From positions 682,001-746,000 of the forward strand of contig NC_007516.1 of NCBI RefSeq assembly GCF_000012625.1: a stretch of 64,000 nucleotides of DNA, given 5' to 3'. Position 1 is the stretch's first letter, and the number at the start of each line of letters is the position of its first letter. Positions 51,130 through 59,647 of the stretch are shown here, in pieces. The notes beneath the pieces are model-generated. The model was not told where the DNA came from. It ran no database searches and was given only the letters and a program-made list of their open reading frames with translations. This stretch comes from Synechococcus sp. CC9605 (GTDB taxonomy: Bacteria > Cyanobacteriota > Cyanobacteriia > PCC-6307 > Cyanobiaceae). The position numbers and the translations under genes are program-made.

Positions 51130-51682
51130 GCTTGCTTCTGCCTCGCCGGCGCGTCGCCGCTTGCTGGAGCAAGCGGGAATCCCGCATCAGGTGCGCGTCA
51201 GCGGTGTAGATGAGGACCAGATCCAGCATGCAGAGCCAGTAGAGCTAGTGAAATTGTTGGCTCAGGCCAAGGCTCAGGCTGTTGCTCAACGGCTTGATCC
51301 TTCGGGCGATGCCGAGATCACGGCTGTGCTGGGCTGTGATTCCGTGCTCAGTTTTGAAGGACAGGTGTTCGGCAAGCCCTCGGGGCCAGTCGAAGCGATC
51401 GAGCGTTGGCAGCGGATGGCTGGTAGCTGTGGATCTTTGCTGACGGGTCATTGTCTGATCCGACGCAGACAACCTGAGGTGTTGGCTTGTGTGGAGACGT
51501 TGGTGCGTTTTGCGCCGCTGAGTCAGGCCGAAATCGAGGCCTATGTGGCCAGTGGAGAACCGCTGCAATGTGCCGGTGGTTTTGCCCTCGAGGGCCGCGG
51601 CGGCCTTTGTATTGATGGCTTGGATGGTTGTTATTCCAACGTCATCGGACTCAGCCTCCCTTGGCTCCGAACCGTTTTGTGA
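51128..51682 (+). CDS. maf: nucleoside triphosphate pyrophosphatase (Maf)
   Basis: 184 residues from ATG 51128, where the typical start [18 protein letters not shown] fits. Maf proteins are house-cleaning pyrophosphatases for modified or canonical nucleotides and are linked to septum formation. The catalytic Asp region VLGCDSVLS and the C-terminal [12 protein letters not shown] are present. The start codon falls in the CATG shared with the divergent gene, so any promoter lies inside the neighbour. Confidence 0.92.
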   Translation: MLASASPARRRLLEQAGIPHQVRVSGVDEDQIQHAEPVELVKLLAQAKAQAVAQRLDPSGDAEITAVLGCDSVLSFEGQVFGKPSGPVEAIERWQRMAGSCGSLLTGHCLIRRRQPEVLACVETLVRFAPLSQAEIEAYVASGEPLQCAGGFALEGRGGLCIDGLDGCYSNVIGLSLPWLRTVL

Positions 51683-51746
51683 AAACTGTGCGGCGCAAAA
51701 CGCATCAGGTGGATCGTGAATTTCTCCATCTGGTGCATAGCGATCT

Positions 51747-52553
51747 CTAGTGAAAAAGATGTGAGACGGTGAACGCGATCGCGAAACCACTTCCCCCAAC
51801 CACGCTCAGCCAATCCCGAATTTCCTCATAAGCCTCTGGAATGACGGCCTGAAAGGTCATGGCCATTACACCACCGCCTGCAAAGGCTGTGATGAACGCC
51901 TTGAAGGAGTCCGGTGCATCTCTTAACACCACAAAAGCGAGCCCTGCAGACAACACACTCACAACCACCACACCGAGCCAGACTGAGAGGATGCGCAGTC
52001 GTGAAACTCCACTGCGCTTCAGCCCTGCACCGCTGGCGAGGCCTTCAGGGATGTTGGCTACTGCAACAGCCAGGATCACGGAGCCGCTGACCAGCGGATT
52101 GTCCAGAAAAGAGATGCCGATACTCATCGATTCAGGAATGCCATCCAGAGCAGCGCCGATAACCAGTGCCATGGCGGTTTTGCGCTCCTTCTTTTGAAGA
52201 GGCGTGAGATTGCTGATGCCGCCGCAATTGGCTGAACATCGACGCCCTACCCCTGAGTGAGCAACGATCTGATTCGCTCCGATGTAGACCAACAAACCGG
52301 TCATGAAGCCGAAAAGCATGACCCCATTTCCAGCGAGTCGGTAGGCCTCCTGAACAAGGTCATACGAGAGCAGCGCAATCAGCATCCCGGCGCTTAAGGC
52401 CAGGAAAAAAGCACTCACTCTCCTGCTGGGCAAGAGCGCTAACCCAAACCAGGCTGAGATCAGGACCGGAACCATGGCCACGGAGGACCAGAACAGCGCA
52501 TCGAAAACCGTGCCTCCAGCACTCGAGGTGATATCGACAGAAAGCAAGGCCAA
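51747..52553 (-). CDS. ZIP-family metal transporter
   Basis: 268 residues, eight hydrophobic helices. GAALDGIPESMSIGISFL and AVAVANIPEGLASGAGLKRSG are the histidine-poor versions of the metal-binding helices IV and V of ZIP transporters. The family takes up Zn, Fe or other divalent metals. The loop between helices has CSANCGG, perhaps a weak metal site. The substrate metal cannot be fixed from sequence. Confidence 0.85.
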   Translation of the reverse strand: MALLSVDITSSAGGTVFDALFWSSVAMVPVLISAWFGLALLPSRRVSAFFLALSAGMLIALLSYDLVQEAYRLAGNGVMLFGFMTGLLVYIGANQIVAHSGVGRRCSANCGGISNLTPLQKKERKTAMALVIGAALDGIPESMSIGISFLDNPLVSGSVILAVAVANIPEGLASGAGLKRSGVSRLRILSVWLGVVVVSVLSAGLAFVVLRDAPDSFKAFITAFAGGGVMAMTFQAVIPEAYEEIRDWLSVVGGSGFAIAFTVSHLFH

Positions 52554-52896
52554 CCCCTCGTGTATGTATTGCGGCGGTCCTGGCCGACAGCCATAGGCCT
52601 AGCAAGAGGATGCAGCAGTGGAACGGGATCAAATGTTGAAGTTCGGAATCAGATGCTGATGAAACAACAATCGATTAGGCCACAGTTCGGTGAGCCTGAG
52701 CGGAGCGATGCCTTTCACTGCCGGTAACCAAGGCGGTTGATTCTCGATCACTGATTAGGTTGTAAGTGCTTGGCCCTGCAGGCTTTTGTGCTGGGGTGTG
52801 CGGATGACCGATGGCTTCAAGCTGGGTGGTTTGAAACCGTCAGAAGCCGATTGGGTCTGATCTGGTTACCTTCAAATTGAGTTGCGATTGCATTGA
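52554..52896. other. intergenic region without recognisable features
   Basis: 343 bases between the ZIP gene and the EF-hand/Erv-like gene. No ORF of convincing length, tRNA-like fold or strong inverted repeat was seen. It should contain the promoters of both divergent genes, which I could not place. Confidence 0.5.
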
Positions 52897-55152
52897 GTGG
52901 AAGGCTTCACACATAAAAAATTTGACCGTCTGTTCGATGGTCTGAAGCCCAGTGAGATCACGGCGGCTCAGATGGTTGACCGTGCGCGCGTGAATGGTGC
53001 TGAACTCACACTCCAGGATCTCAAGGGCGCGATTGACGCCCATCGTCTGCGAGAAGGTGCGATCAGCCTGCGGGATTGGCGCTTGCTGCTTGCCTTGCAG
53101 GTTGGAGATGTAGCTCTTAAAGCAAGGGAGGCTTTTGCCCTTCTGGATCAGGACGGCGACGGTTTGGTTGAACTGAATGCTCTAAAGAGGCTGATCCAGT
53201 TGTTCGAGGTCTCCACCCAGACGTCGGATGCCATCACGATCGAAATCGCGCGGGATGGTTCGGAATATTTTGATCTTCAGCATCTGCTCGACTACCTGCC
53301 GGAGCAATTCGAGTCCCATCCAAGGGCCTTTGTCGGAGCTCATCGGTCGGTGGACGCTCACGCTGCAACGAAGAAGGCGGCGTCCCATGGCAACGGGACT
53401 GCCAAGCACAAGTCCCACATTCTCAAGGGAACCTCTCCGCTGCAGATGCAGATCGGATGGTTTCGCCTGATTCAAGGAGCGGCTTACCGCAGCTTCCGTG
53501 AGAGTTATTCCGCCAATTCCGAAACTCATCTTCGTGCTTACGACCTGCCTTACACGATCTCTGATTTCGTTCGCTTCGTGAATGCGGCTGTTGACCTCTA
53601 CCTCGCACTCGGAATTGTGGAGGACGGTGCAGAAGAGCCCTTCGAAAGCCTACGGACGTCTGTGAACAGGGCGGAGGTTGCCTTGCGGAACCGCATGGCG
53701 AACTGGGACTCCATTCCTCACACGGAGGCGATGCTTGAGGCGGAGGGCAGGATTGAGGAGGAATTGCAGGAACTGGATCATCACCACCAGATCGTGGTTG
53801 TGGTGATTGAGGTGCTCTTAACGGCGGCATTGCATGGTCATCATCCAGATCAGGTCACCCATGAGGATCTGCAGAGCCATGAGCTGAACCGCTTGCGCCA
53901 ACTTGATGATCATCGGGAAGTCGCCGCATCACTGGACCACGACAAACCGACCACGTCCCGTACGTACCACGACACTTGGCAGCGGGTGATCGTTGACGCC
54001 GACGACGAGCGTTATGCCGGTTCAATCATGCCCACGGCCTACTGGTACGACGAGTTCATGCCGTTGCTGCTCCGCGCCAGCTCAGTTCTGAGTCAGGACG
54101 ACATTTCCGCTTGGGATGATGCTGACGATGACGTTCTCAATAGCTGGTTCGCGGAACGTCATGCTGCAGGCGAATTTGATCTTTACGGCCACGCGACTGA
54201 AGAGGCATTCCAGTCCCGTCCCTTGACAATCAAGAGAGAACTCAAACGCGCTTGGGAGCTCACACGTCATTACCTCAATGGTGTTCAGAAACGACGTGAG
54301 CGGGAGGAGTTTGGCCGTGAGTCCGGTTTTTTATGTCAGTACGTCGCGTTTCTCGATCTGCATGTCGGGCGTCACGACGTTGAAGCCAGCGAGATGCGGG
54401 TGAGCTTCCCTTATTACATCGGTCCGGCCACTTGGCGTTTCATCCACACCAGTGCGGAACTGATTGCAGCCCAACCTGCTGAAGAGCAACAGGCTTCGGT
54501 TGATGTGTTCAAAGCCTTCTTCTCTGCTTTGGCCACGATGTACCCATGCCCATACTGTCGTTTCCATCTCAACCGTTATGTGGTGCGCAACCGCGAGGTT
54601 TCGATGTATCCGATCGAGTACCTGCTGCTGGGATCCGCTCAGGCGAGCTCAAACCTTGAAGTGTCTTTACAGGACAAACTGGACAAGGTGATCGATGGGA
54701 GCTCCCTGCGTCTGTTCCTCTGGAAGCTGCACAACACCGTGTCGTCGTCAATCGCGCGTAGTGAGGATTGGTATCACCAGGATTCCGGGGCGATCTATAC
54801 CTCTAGATACTGGCCCAGCCTGGATTCTGAGCTTGAGCGTGCCCACACTCTCGGCATTGACCTGATTCAACGCGATCGCGTTCAGCGCATTTACGGTGTG
54901 GCGAAAAGTGCAGCCCATCTTTCGGTGTTGCGCGATGAACTGCAGGTGTCGCTGCATGCCGATGATATGCAGCAGCAGGAGGTCATTCGCACCAAGGCGG
55001 TTGGAGCTATCGGTGCAGTTGAGGATGCCGTGCTTCAGTCCCGCTTCCTTCATGAGAATTACCGCTACAACCCTGATCTGCAGTTGGAGCCGCCCCATTT
55101 CAGCCCTGCTGAAGAGGTCCTGGCCCGCAGCGGTCAGTTCACAGAGGACTGA
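52897..55152 (+). CDS. large protein with EF-hand-like loop and C-terminal Erv/ALR-like sulfhydryl oxidase domain
   Basis: 751 residues from GTG 52897, the first possible start after an in-frame TGA. Residues 84-95 (DQDGDGLVELNA) form an EF-hand-like loop with a nonstandard Ala at position 12. A long helical middle part follows. Residues about 505-620 resemble the FAD-linked Erv1/ALR fold: WRFIHT (W513 and H517), the redox pair C551-P-Y-C554 after MYP, and the LHN FAD contact at 611-613. No signal peptide is seen. Such domains are rare in bacteria. The function is inferred from motifs only. Confidence 0.72.
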   Translation: MEGFTHKKFDRLFDGLKPSEITAAQMVDRARVNGAELTLQDLKGAIDAHRLREGAISLRDWRLLLALQVGDVALKAREAFALLDQDGDGLVELNALKRLIQLFEVSTQTSDAITIEIARDGSEYFDLQHLLDYLPEQFESHPRAFVGAHRSVDAHAATKKAASHGNGTAKHKSHILKGTSPLQMQIGWFRLIQGAAYRSFRESYSANSETHLRAYDLPYTISDFVRFVNAAVDLYLALGIVEDGAEEPFESLRTSVNRAEVALRNRMANWDSIPHTEAMLEAEGRIEEELQELDHHHQIVVVVIEVLLTAALHGHHPDQVTHEDLQSHELNRLRQLDDHREVAASLDHDKPTTSRTYHDTWQRVIVDADDERYAGSIMPTAYWYDEFMPLLLRASSVLSQDDISAWDDADDDVLNSWFAERHAAGEFDLYGHATEEAFQSRPLTIKRELKRAWELTRHYLNGVQKRREREEFGRESGFLCQYVAFLDLHVGRHDVEASEMRVSFPYYIGPATWRFIHTSAELIAAQPAEEQQASVDVFKAFFSALATMYPCPYCRFHLNRYVVRNREVSMYPIEYLLLGSAQASSNLEVSLQDKLDKVIDGSSLRLFLWKLHNTVSSSIARSEDWYHQDSGAIYTSRYWPSLDSELERAHTLGIDLIQRDRVQRIYGVAKSAAHLSVLRDELQVSLHADDMQQQEVIRTKAVGAIGAVEDAVLQSRFLHENYRYNPDLQLEPPHFSPAEEVLARSGQFTED

Positions 55153-55204
55153 TGCTTTGGAGTAGCGGCTTTTTCGGGCTTGTGTTGACTGCTTCGCTCA
55201 GAAA

Positions 55205-55813
55205 TCAGCCCAACACAAGGTTTCTGGTGCCAGAGATCGCTTGCATGGCAAGCAGCAAGGCCACCAGAAGATTGCTGCTGATGTGAATGCGTCTGGCACA
55301 CGTGGAATGTCCAATCAAGGGCTGCAGCGAAATGGAGTTCAGCAACAGGGTGGTGAGCAACAGGCCCATCCAGAAATGCGACTGCCAGAACAGGGGGCTC
55401 CAGGGAACATCGCTGAATCGCTCCACTGCCGGTTGCAGCCCCAGCAAAAGCAGGCCTGCTGCACTGGCGCTAGCCCAGAGAAAGCGCTGCCAGACCATCC
55501 GGGTCGCCAGCAGGCGTCCGAAGCTGAACATCACAGCGCTGCCGGTGAGCATCAGACCCAGGGGATGGCTGCCCCAGAGGCTGTGGCCCAGGCCGATCAG
55601 CACTGACACCAGCACCCCGCCGGTGACCCAGGCCCCATGCTGCGCGTGCTCCACCGGCACCGTGTCGGCGATCGGGTTGAGATTCAATCGTTTTTCCCGC
55701 GCCAGAATTCCCAGCCGGATCGTGGCGCCTACGACGGGGTAGACGAACAGGATCATCAGCACCGGATGCAGCAGCCCCATCCAGGCATGGAGGCTGAGGA
55801 CCTGATCAGACAA
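55205..55813 (-). CDS. DUF4079 family membrane protein
   Basis: 202 residues with about five membrane helices. HAWMGLLHPVLMILFVYPVVG, EHAQHGAWVTGGVLVSVLIGLGHSL and QSHFWMGLLLTTLLLN are typical of DUF4079, a cyanobacterial and plastid-lineage membrane family of unknown role. The conserved histidines could bind heme, but that is speculative. The gene converges on the EF-hand/Erv-like gene. Confidence 0.8.
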   Translation of the reverse strand: MSDQVLSLHAWMGLLHPVLMILFVYPVVGATIRLGILAREKRLNLNPIADTVPVEHAQHGAWVTGGVLVSVLIGLGHSLWGSHPLGLMLTGSAVMFSFGRLLATRMVWQRFLWASASAAGLLLLGLQPAVERFSDVPWSPLFWQSHFWMGLLLTTLLLNSISLQPLIGHSTCARRIHISSNLLVALLLAMQAISGTRNLVLG

Positions 55814-56199
55814 AGCAACGGGCTCGCTGATCCCAGCCTGCCTGATCCACCCGGCATCAGCCGGAGGTGGCTGTGCAGATGATCCGAGCGAATGAAAATT
55901 CGATGCCTAAAGACGATCGGATACACATCATTTGTTTCGAACCGGGTGTTGCAAGTCTTGCTGTGACAACCGCAGGCTCTGAGTCCTGGAGATGGGCAAT
56001 CGATTGTTGTTGGCTTCAAGCTTGAATGCATGCGATGCCTCAAGACCCGCGTTGCAATAGCTTGCTGAGCCTTCTTGATCAGGATTAACTTCCTTTATTT
56101 GTTTTGAGTTTTTGGCTGTCTCCTGAAATGAAAAAAATAGGTGTTGTTTTGCTGTCAGGTCTTTGTGAGAGGTATTCCTGCTGATGATGGAGACGATCG
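55814..56199. other. intergenic region without recognisable features
   Basis: 386 bases upstream of both the DUF4079 gene and the next plus-strand gene. Several short frames in both strands have no homology pattern or ribosome-binding site. It becomes AT-rich near 56080-56140. No RNA gene or strong repeat was seen. Confidence 0.45.
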
Positions 56200-56715
56200 A
56201 TGACGCTGACTCGGATTCCAGATCTCAGAGTGAAGAAGGTTCTCTGGGGCACCCTTGTCGTGCTTCGGGTTCTTCTCGTCATGGCTGTTTTGGCCTATGT
56301 CGCCATCGAGTACATCGAATTTGACTCCAACAAAGAGGTCTTGCATCTCACGTTGTTTTCGATGTTTTTTTTGTTATCTAACTTCCTGATTAATGTCGGT
56401 CGGCACAAGGCGGCCATTCAAAACGATGAGCATGCCCAGAGCCTGTTCTGGATGGCGATGTTCGCTCTCTCTGCCGCGATGTTGGAGTTGGTGGATTTGG
56501 CGTTGGATCAGGTTTTGGCGGCTATAGCCGATCCGTCGATGGTGGTCTATTCCAACATATTGGCTGTGGTTGAGTTTTTGATTGGTATTTTTTCAGTATT
56601 GATGGCATATTTCTCGATCGACAGGCTTCTTGTTTTTTTGCGTTCAATCTCCTTCGAGCTTAGATATATCGGCCTGCAAGCAAAAAAAATCCCCCGCCCT
56701 GAGAGCGAGGGATAA
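56200..56715 (+). CDS. hypothetical four-helix membrane protein
   Basis: 171 residues from ATG 56200. Four hydrophobic segments are visible at about residues 20-45, 50-65, 85-105 and 118-145, with charged ends and the loop VGRHKAAIQNDEHAQS. The tail SFELRYIGLQAKKIPRPES is basic and may face the cytosol. No family was recognised. The sequence is AT-richer than the core genes on its left. Confidence 0.7.
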   Translation: MTLTRIPDLRVKKVLWGTLVVLRVLLVMAVLAYVAIEYIEFDSNKEVLHLTLFSMFFLLSNFLINVGRHKAAIQNDEHAQSLFWMAMFALSAAMLELVDLALDQVLAAIADPSMVVYSNILAVVEFLIGIFSVLMAYFSIDRLLVFLRSISFELRYIGLQAKKIPRPESEG

Positions 56716-57049
56716 GGCTGGTACAGACCAAGAACTGCAACCGGTAACTGTCTGACAATCAGACCTTGCGGGAGTAGTCCACGTTTTGAGTGCTGAACTG
56801 CTTTTGGAGCTGTTTTTGGAGTTTGAGTGAGGTTTGAGTAAATGCCTCTTCCTGTCTGACACTTGGCTCAACAAAGACAGATCGCGTCAGACCTGCGTGG
56901 GCGCATAGGCGAGGTTGTTATCCGCTGTAATGGGTTGACCCGGGCGTATAATTTTTCTGTAGCAACCGCTACATGACGTTCACCCCTCAACTCAGGGGCG
57001 CAGATCACCAGGCCAAGGAACGGGGACCTGGATTTCTGAGGAACTAACC
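56716..57049. other. intergenic region with leader of the DUF4278 gene
   Basis: 334 bases. Apart from the TATAAT and hairpins described separately, the region holds only weak minus-strand frames with unlikely composition. No RNA gene was identified. It links the hypothetical membrane protein with the small DUF4278 gene. Confidence 0.4.
56947..57046 (+). promoter_or_regulatory. putative -10 box and structured 5' leader of the DUF4278 gene
   Basis: TATAAT at 56947-56952 is a consensus -10 element. TTGACC at 56935 is only six bases away, so it is not a proper -35. The following transcript would have two short hairpins: CCCCTCAACTCAGGGG and CCAGG...CCTGG. They precede a GAGGAA Shine-Dalgarno about seven bases before the ATG. 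The leader is about 95 bases long. Confidence 0.35.
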
Positions 57050-57217
57050 ATGACTGCTCTTCTCTATAGAGGTCACTCCTACGAAGCTCAAGCAGCCTCG
57101 CCCAAAGCTTGTGTCGAGCTGACCTACCGCCGCGAGCACTACAACACCTGCCGCGAAGAAGTCGCTCACAACGCTCCTCCAAGCCTGACCTACCGCGGCG
57201 TTTCCTACGCCAAGTGA
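57050..57217 (+). CDS. DUF4278 small protein
   Basis: 55 residues from ATG 57050 with a good ribosome-binding site (GAGGA). Three repeats of the Tyr-Arg-x3-Tyr pattern are seen: LLYRGHSYEA, LTYRREHYNT and LTYRGVSYAK. The last matches the DUF4278 motif of small cyanobacterial proteins. It is followed by a terminator. The function is unknown; the short transcript with structured leader suggests regulated expression. Confidence 0.85.
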   Translation: MTALLYRGHSYEAQAASPKACVELTYRREHYNTCREEVAHNAPPSLTYRGVSYAK

Positions 57218-57237
57218 TCAGGGCTGAATCAGATCTC

Positions 57238-57268
57238 AAGCCCCTGCCTATGGCGGGGGTTTCTTTTT
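57238..57268 (+). terminator. rho-independent terminator after the DUF4278 gene
   Basis: CCCCTGCC and GGCGGGGG pair around a TAT loop (with one G-T pair), followed by TTTCTTTTT. The site is 20-50 bases after the stop codon. Confidence 0.8.
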
Positions 57269-57404
57269 GGTTGGACTTGTTTCCATAGTCCTGAGGATCA
57301 GTCGCGCCAGTCGTTTTCAGGCGTGGTTTGAGCAGGTGCTGCTGAAAGTTTGAGCAGACCCGTCCAGCGGTCATATAGTGGTACAGATGTACTGGTATTG
57401 AGTT

Positions 57405-57653
57405 ATGGGATCAGAGGGCTTCATCCAAGATCCGGCGACCAAAGAAACGAAGCGGTTTCACCGGGACGAGAAGAGCTGGATCAGAGATCCAAAGGTCTTT
57501 GTCGACACGGGTGTTCCCATCCCTGGCGAGCCACCACTCCTCAAGACCCGTATACACCTGCGAAGGGAGGCTGCAGAGCAGCTCTGGAGGGAGTTGCATC
57601 GTGTTGGCTGGCAGCAAGTAGAACCTTGTTGGGGCGCTTCTGCTGAGCCATAG
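57405..57653 (+). CDS. DUF1651 small protein
   Basis: 82 residues from ATG 57405. FIQDPATKETKRFHRDEKSW, then FVDTGVPIPGEPPLLKTRIHLRREAAEQLW and the final RVGWQQVEPCW are typical of DUF1651, a family largely confined to marine picocyanobacteria, often present in several copies per genome and frequent in islands. The role is unknown. It marks the left border of the accessory region. Confidence 0.88.
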   Translation: MGSEGFIQDPATKETKRFHRDEKSWIRDPKVFVDTGVPIPGEPPLLKTRIHLRREAAEQLWRELHRVGWQQVEPCWGASAEP

Positions 57654-57837
57654 AGCGGAAGGGGGTGCCGGGGTGGTTTGCGGCCGTGCCTATACGTAAA
57701 AGGGATTCAGAAATTTCCGCGGGATTTTTTCTGTGCGGAAATCTTTGGTCACTATCTAATTAGTCCGTTGAGATCGATTTCAAGAAGAACGCAGAAAGCA
57801 ATCAACTTCTCTAATTTCTCCCGATCAACGGAGGTCA

Positions 57838-58017
57838 TTATGAGCTGAATTTCTGATCGATCCATATCGTAAGGGCGTAAACCCCGACAAACATTGGTAG
57901 GTAAGCAATCCAAAGACTGGGTAGGTCGAGGCCGCTGTTATTGATCACGACCAAGCCGAGGTAGCTGAAAGATCCGTAGACAGCGGCCCGGCGAAGCGGG
58001 CGTAAAACCTTATTCAT
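57838..58017 (-). CDS. small two-helix membrane protein (pair 1, second gene)
   Basis: 59 residues from ATG 58017, missed by common length limits. A basic N-terminus (MNKVLRPLRRAAVYG) is followed by two hydrophobic helices and ends VYALTIWIDQKFSS. The last block closely matches VYALTVWVEGKIF of the plus-strand gene at 58581, so the two seem paralogous. It follows the 32-residue ORF on the same strand by one base overlap-free spacing of five bases. No function is known. Confidence 0.6.
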   Translation of the reverse strand: MNKVLRPLRRAAVYGSFSYLGLVVINNSGLDLPSLWIAYLPMFVGVYALTIWIDQKFSS

Positions 58018-58022
58018 TGTGA

Positions 58023-58121
58023 TTAATGGTCTTGTAGAAACCGCACACCGCCATACAGCAGTGCCATTACGGCAATAATGGCTATGGAAGTAGTTGCCGT
58101 GAGATTGAATTGGTTGAGCAT
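58023..58121 (-). CDS. small single-helix membrane protein (pair 1, first gene)
   Basis: 32 residues from ATG 58121: a polar start (MLNQFNLTATTS), one hydrophobic helix (IAIIAVMALLYGGV) and a short end RFLQDH. It is arranged as a bicistron with the next gene, mirroring the plus-strand pair at 58581-58994. Because of its length it could be chance, but the paralogous arrangement supports it. Confidence 0.5.
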   Translation of the reverse strand: MLNQFNLTATTSIAIIAVMALLYGGVRFLQDH

Positions 58122-58325
58122 TAGATCCTTTACCTTATTAATTAGTTATAAATCTACTCATGCAAATTTGAGTGAGGAGAACCGCCATTCCAGGATCGCA
58201 AACCCGCCCACACAGTTGGGACTGCTCAGTTGTAAAGGAGAGTAATCCAGCTTTGATATGTGTCTTCGATCTGTTGCTGGGACACGATCTCGAGGCCGTT
58301 TACCGCTTGAAGTTGGGTAACAGCA

Positions 58326-58560
58326 ATGCGCGACGACCAATACAAACTGCGGCAACCTAGGCGTAATCACGCCTGTCAGAAGCTCCACCGTCTTTCGTTA
58401 GGACTTCTGGCTTCTGCCATAGCCATTGCCCACAAAGGCTCAGGACGGCACCGCTGAAGACCCTGGTGATGTGATGAGCATGATCCAGGGTATGGGCGAG
58501 CAGCTCGATGAGTGCCGATATGAAGACTTGGCAGAAAAACGTGATCTATTGGCAGCTTAG
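58326..58560 (+). pseudogene. possible frameshifted small secreted protein
   Basis: From ATG 58326 the frame gives a basic start then a signal-like helix (RLSLGLLASAIAIAHK), then stops. After a one-base shift near 58434-58438 another frame continues as AQDGTAEDPGDVMSMIQGMG and ends in EKRDLLAA at TAG 58558-58560. Together they would be a secreted protein of about 78 residues. This rests on composition only. Confidence 0.35.
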
Positions 58561-58580
58561 CTCTGTCCGCATAGACTCAG

Positions 58581-58844
58581 TTGACTGGCATAAGTCAATT
58601 GAATTCTGGAACCATAAGGCGGCTCATTATTACTCTTTTTACTGGGTATCTAACTGTATTTGGCGTAAGACAAATCCCTTATGAATTTGACAATGAATGG
58701 CTTGTCCTTGTGCCAGCATTGATTCTTGTCTATGCATTAACTGTCTGGGTAGAGGGCAAGATATTCAAGGAGGAATCAGTCCCAGCTTCTGTTAGTAAGC
58801 CTGTCAAAAAGAAAGCTGAACCATCAACCAAAGGATTCAAGTAA
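58581..58844 (+). CDS. small two-helix membrane protein (pair 2, first gene)
   Basis: 87 residues from TTG 58581; no ATG is available and another TTG is at 58599. Two hydrophobic helices (IRRLIITLFTGYLTVFGV and WLVLVPALILVYALTVW) are followed by a charged Lys/Pro tail. The second helix with VYALTVWVEGKIF is like the minus-strand protein at 57838-58017. The stop is directly adjacent to the start of the next small gene. No function is known. Confidence 0.65.
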   Translation: MTGISQLNSGTIRRLIITLFTGYLTVFGVRQIPYEFDNEWLVLVPALILVYALTVWVEGKIFKEESVPASVSKPVKKKAEPSTKGFK

Positions 58845-58994
58845 ATGGAAGACAAACCACTTTCACCAAAATGGTTCATTCAAGCAATGGCTTTGCTTGC
58901 TGTTGCTGGGATGACGATTCCGTTGGTTGCAGGAGTCGCTGGGTTCATCAAGGATGAGTTGAGGAGACCTTCCACTATTGAGCGAGGTGACTAG
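58845..58994 (+). CDS. small single-helix membrane protein (pair 2, second gene)
   Basis: 49 residues, starting on the base after the previous stop (TAAATG). MEDKPLSPKWFIQAMALLAV leads into one hydrophobic helix and ends in a charged tail (DELRRPSTIERGD). The gap to the next gene is two bases, so the three genes form one operon. The arrangement resembles pair 1 on the other strand. No family recognised. Confidence 0.6.
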   Translation: MEDKPLSPKWFIQAMALLAVAGMTIPLVAGVAGFIKDELRRPSTIERGD

Positions 58995-58996
58995 TC

Positions 58997-59419
58997 ATGG
59001 GCTTTCTCTATTTGGTGGGATTCAAGGGTCAGCCCTACGGTCACGAAGATGATTTCAACTATGCATTGAGAGAGCTGCTTGATGAACACTGCAGCTATTG
59101 CACCCCAGCTTACAAGACGGAAGTCTTTGGTCCTTATACACCTGAGCAGAGCTTGGCAGAAATCTGCTGGTTATTGCAGGAGATTGGATACACGCAACGT
59201 GAATATCATGATCTGATTGATCAACTCCGAGAGAAACACGAAAAGGTCAAAGGCTATAAGCCTTCATCATGGTTTGATGTCTTCCGTGGTCGGGAGATAC
59301 AGCGCCAAGAAAGAGAGGAGCGAAACGAACGAATCGATAGATGGAAGTCAGACCAAAACCGGATCTTCCGATCTTTGATTTCTAAGTGGGTTAAACCAAG
59401 AATAAGAAGAAACGACTAA
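58997..59419 (+). CDS. hypothetical cytosolic protein, 140 aa
   Basis: 140 residues: MGFLYLVGFKGQPYGHEDDF, a segment with EHCSYCTPAYKTEVFGPYTP, and a long charged, basic C-terminal half (RQEREERNERIDRWKSD) that may be a coiled coil. The Cys-x2-Cys could bind a metal. It is the last gene of the three-gene plus-strand operon. No known family. The low GC and island setting suggest recent acquisition. Confidence 0.65.
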   Translation: MGFLYLVGFKGQPYGHEDDFNYALRELLDEHCSYCTPAYKTEVFGPYTPEQSLAEICWLLQEIGYTQREYHDLIDQLREKHEKVKGYKPSSWFDVFRGREIQRQEREERNERIDRWKSDQNRIFRSLISKWVKPRIRRND

Positions 59420-59422
59420 TTT

Positions 59423-59596
59423 CTAGATCTTATGATCATTAACAACAGGATTCTCTGGGATTAGGAACTTCAGTTTTCCGAGCCTTTCATCAAGCAAAGT
59501 CTCGCGGGTGACCCCCTCTTTAAGTCGAAGTCGGACAGTGCCTCCTTCAAAGAAGAGGTCAAAGGCATCGTTTAAATCAGTGATTGGTATTGTCAT
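59423..59596 (-). CDS. small hypothetical protein, 57 aa
   Basis: 57 residues from ATG 59596: MTIPITDLNDAFDLFFEGGT then VRLRLKEGVTRETLLDERLG. It is acidic, with no membrane segment. It lies on the same strand, downstream of the 51-residue ORF and the ParB-like candidate, and could be part of that transcript. It converges on the 140-residue gene. No family recognised. Confidence 0.5.
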   Translation of the reverse strand: MTIPITDLNDAFDLFFEGGTVRLRLKEGVTRETLLDERLGKLKFLIPENPVVNDHKI

Positions 59597-59647
59597 TCTT
59601 TAGCGGTTGAATAAAAAAGTTGAAACTTGGAATTGATTTGCGAGCTA

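Noticed and set aside
56935-56952. TTGACC plus TATAAT as a full sigma-70 promoter
   Set aside because: The spacing is only six bases; only the TATAAT is kept as a possible -10 element.
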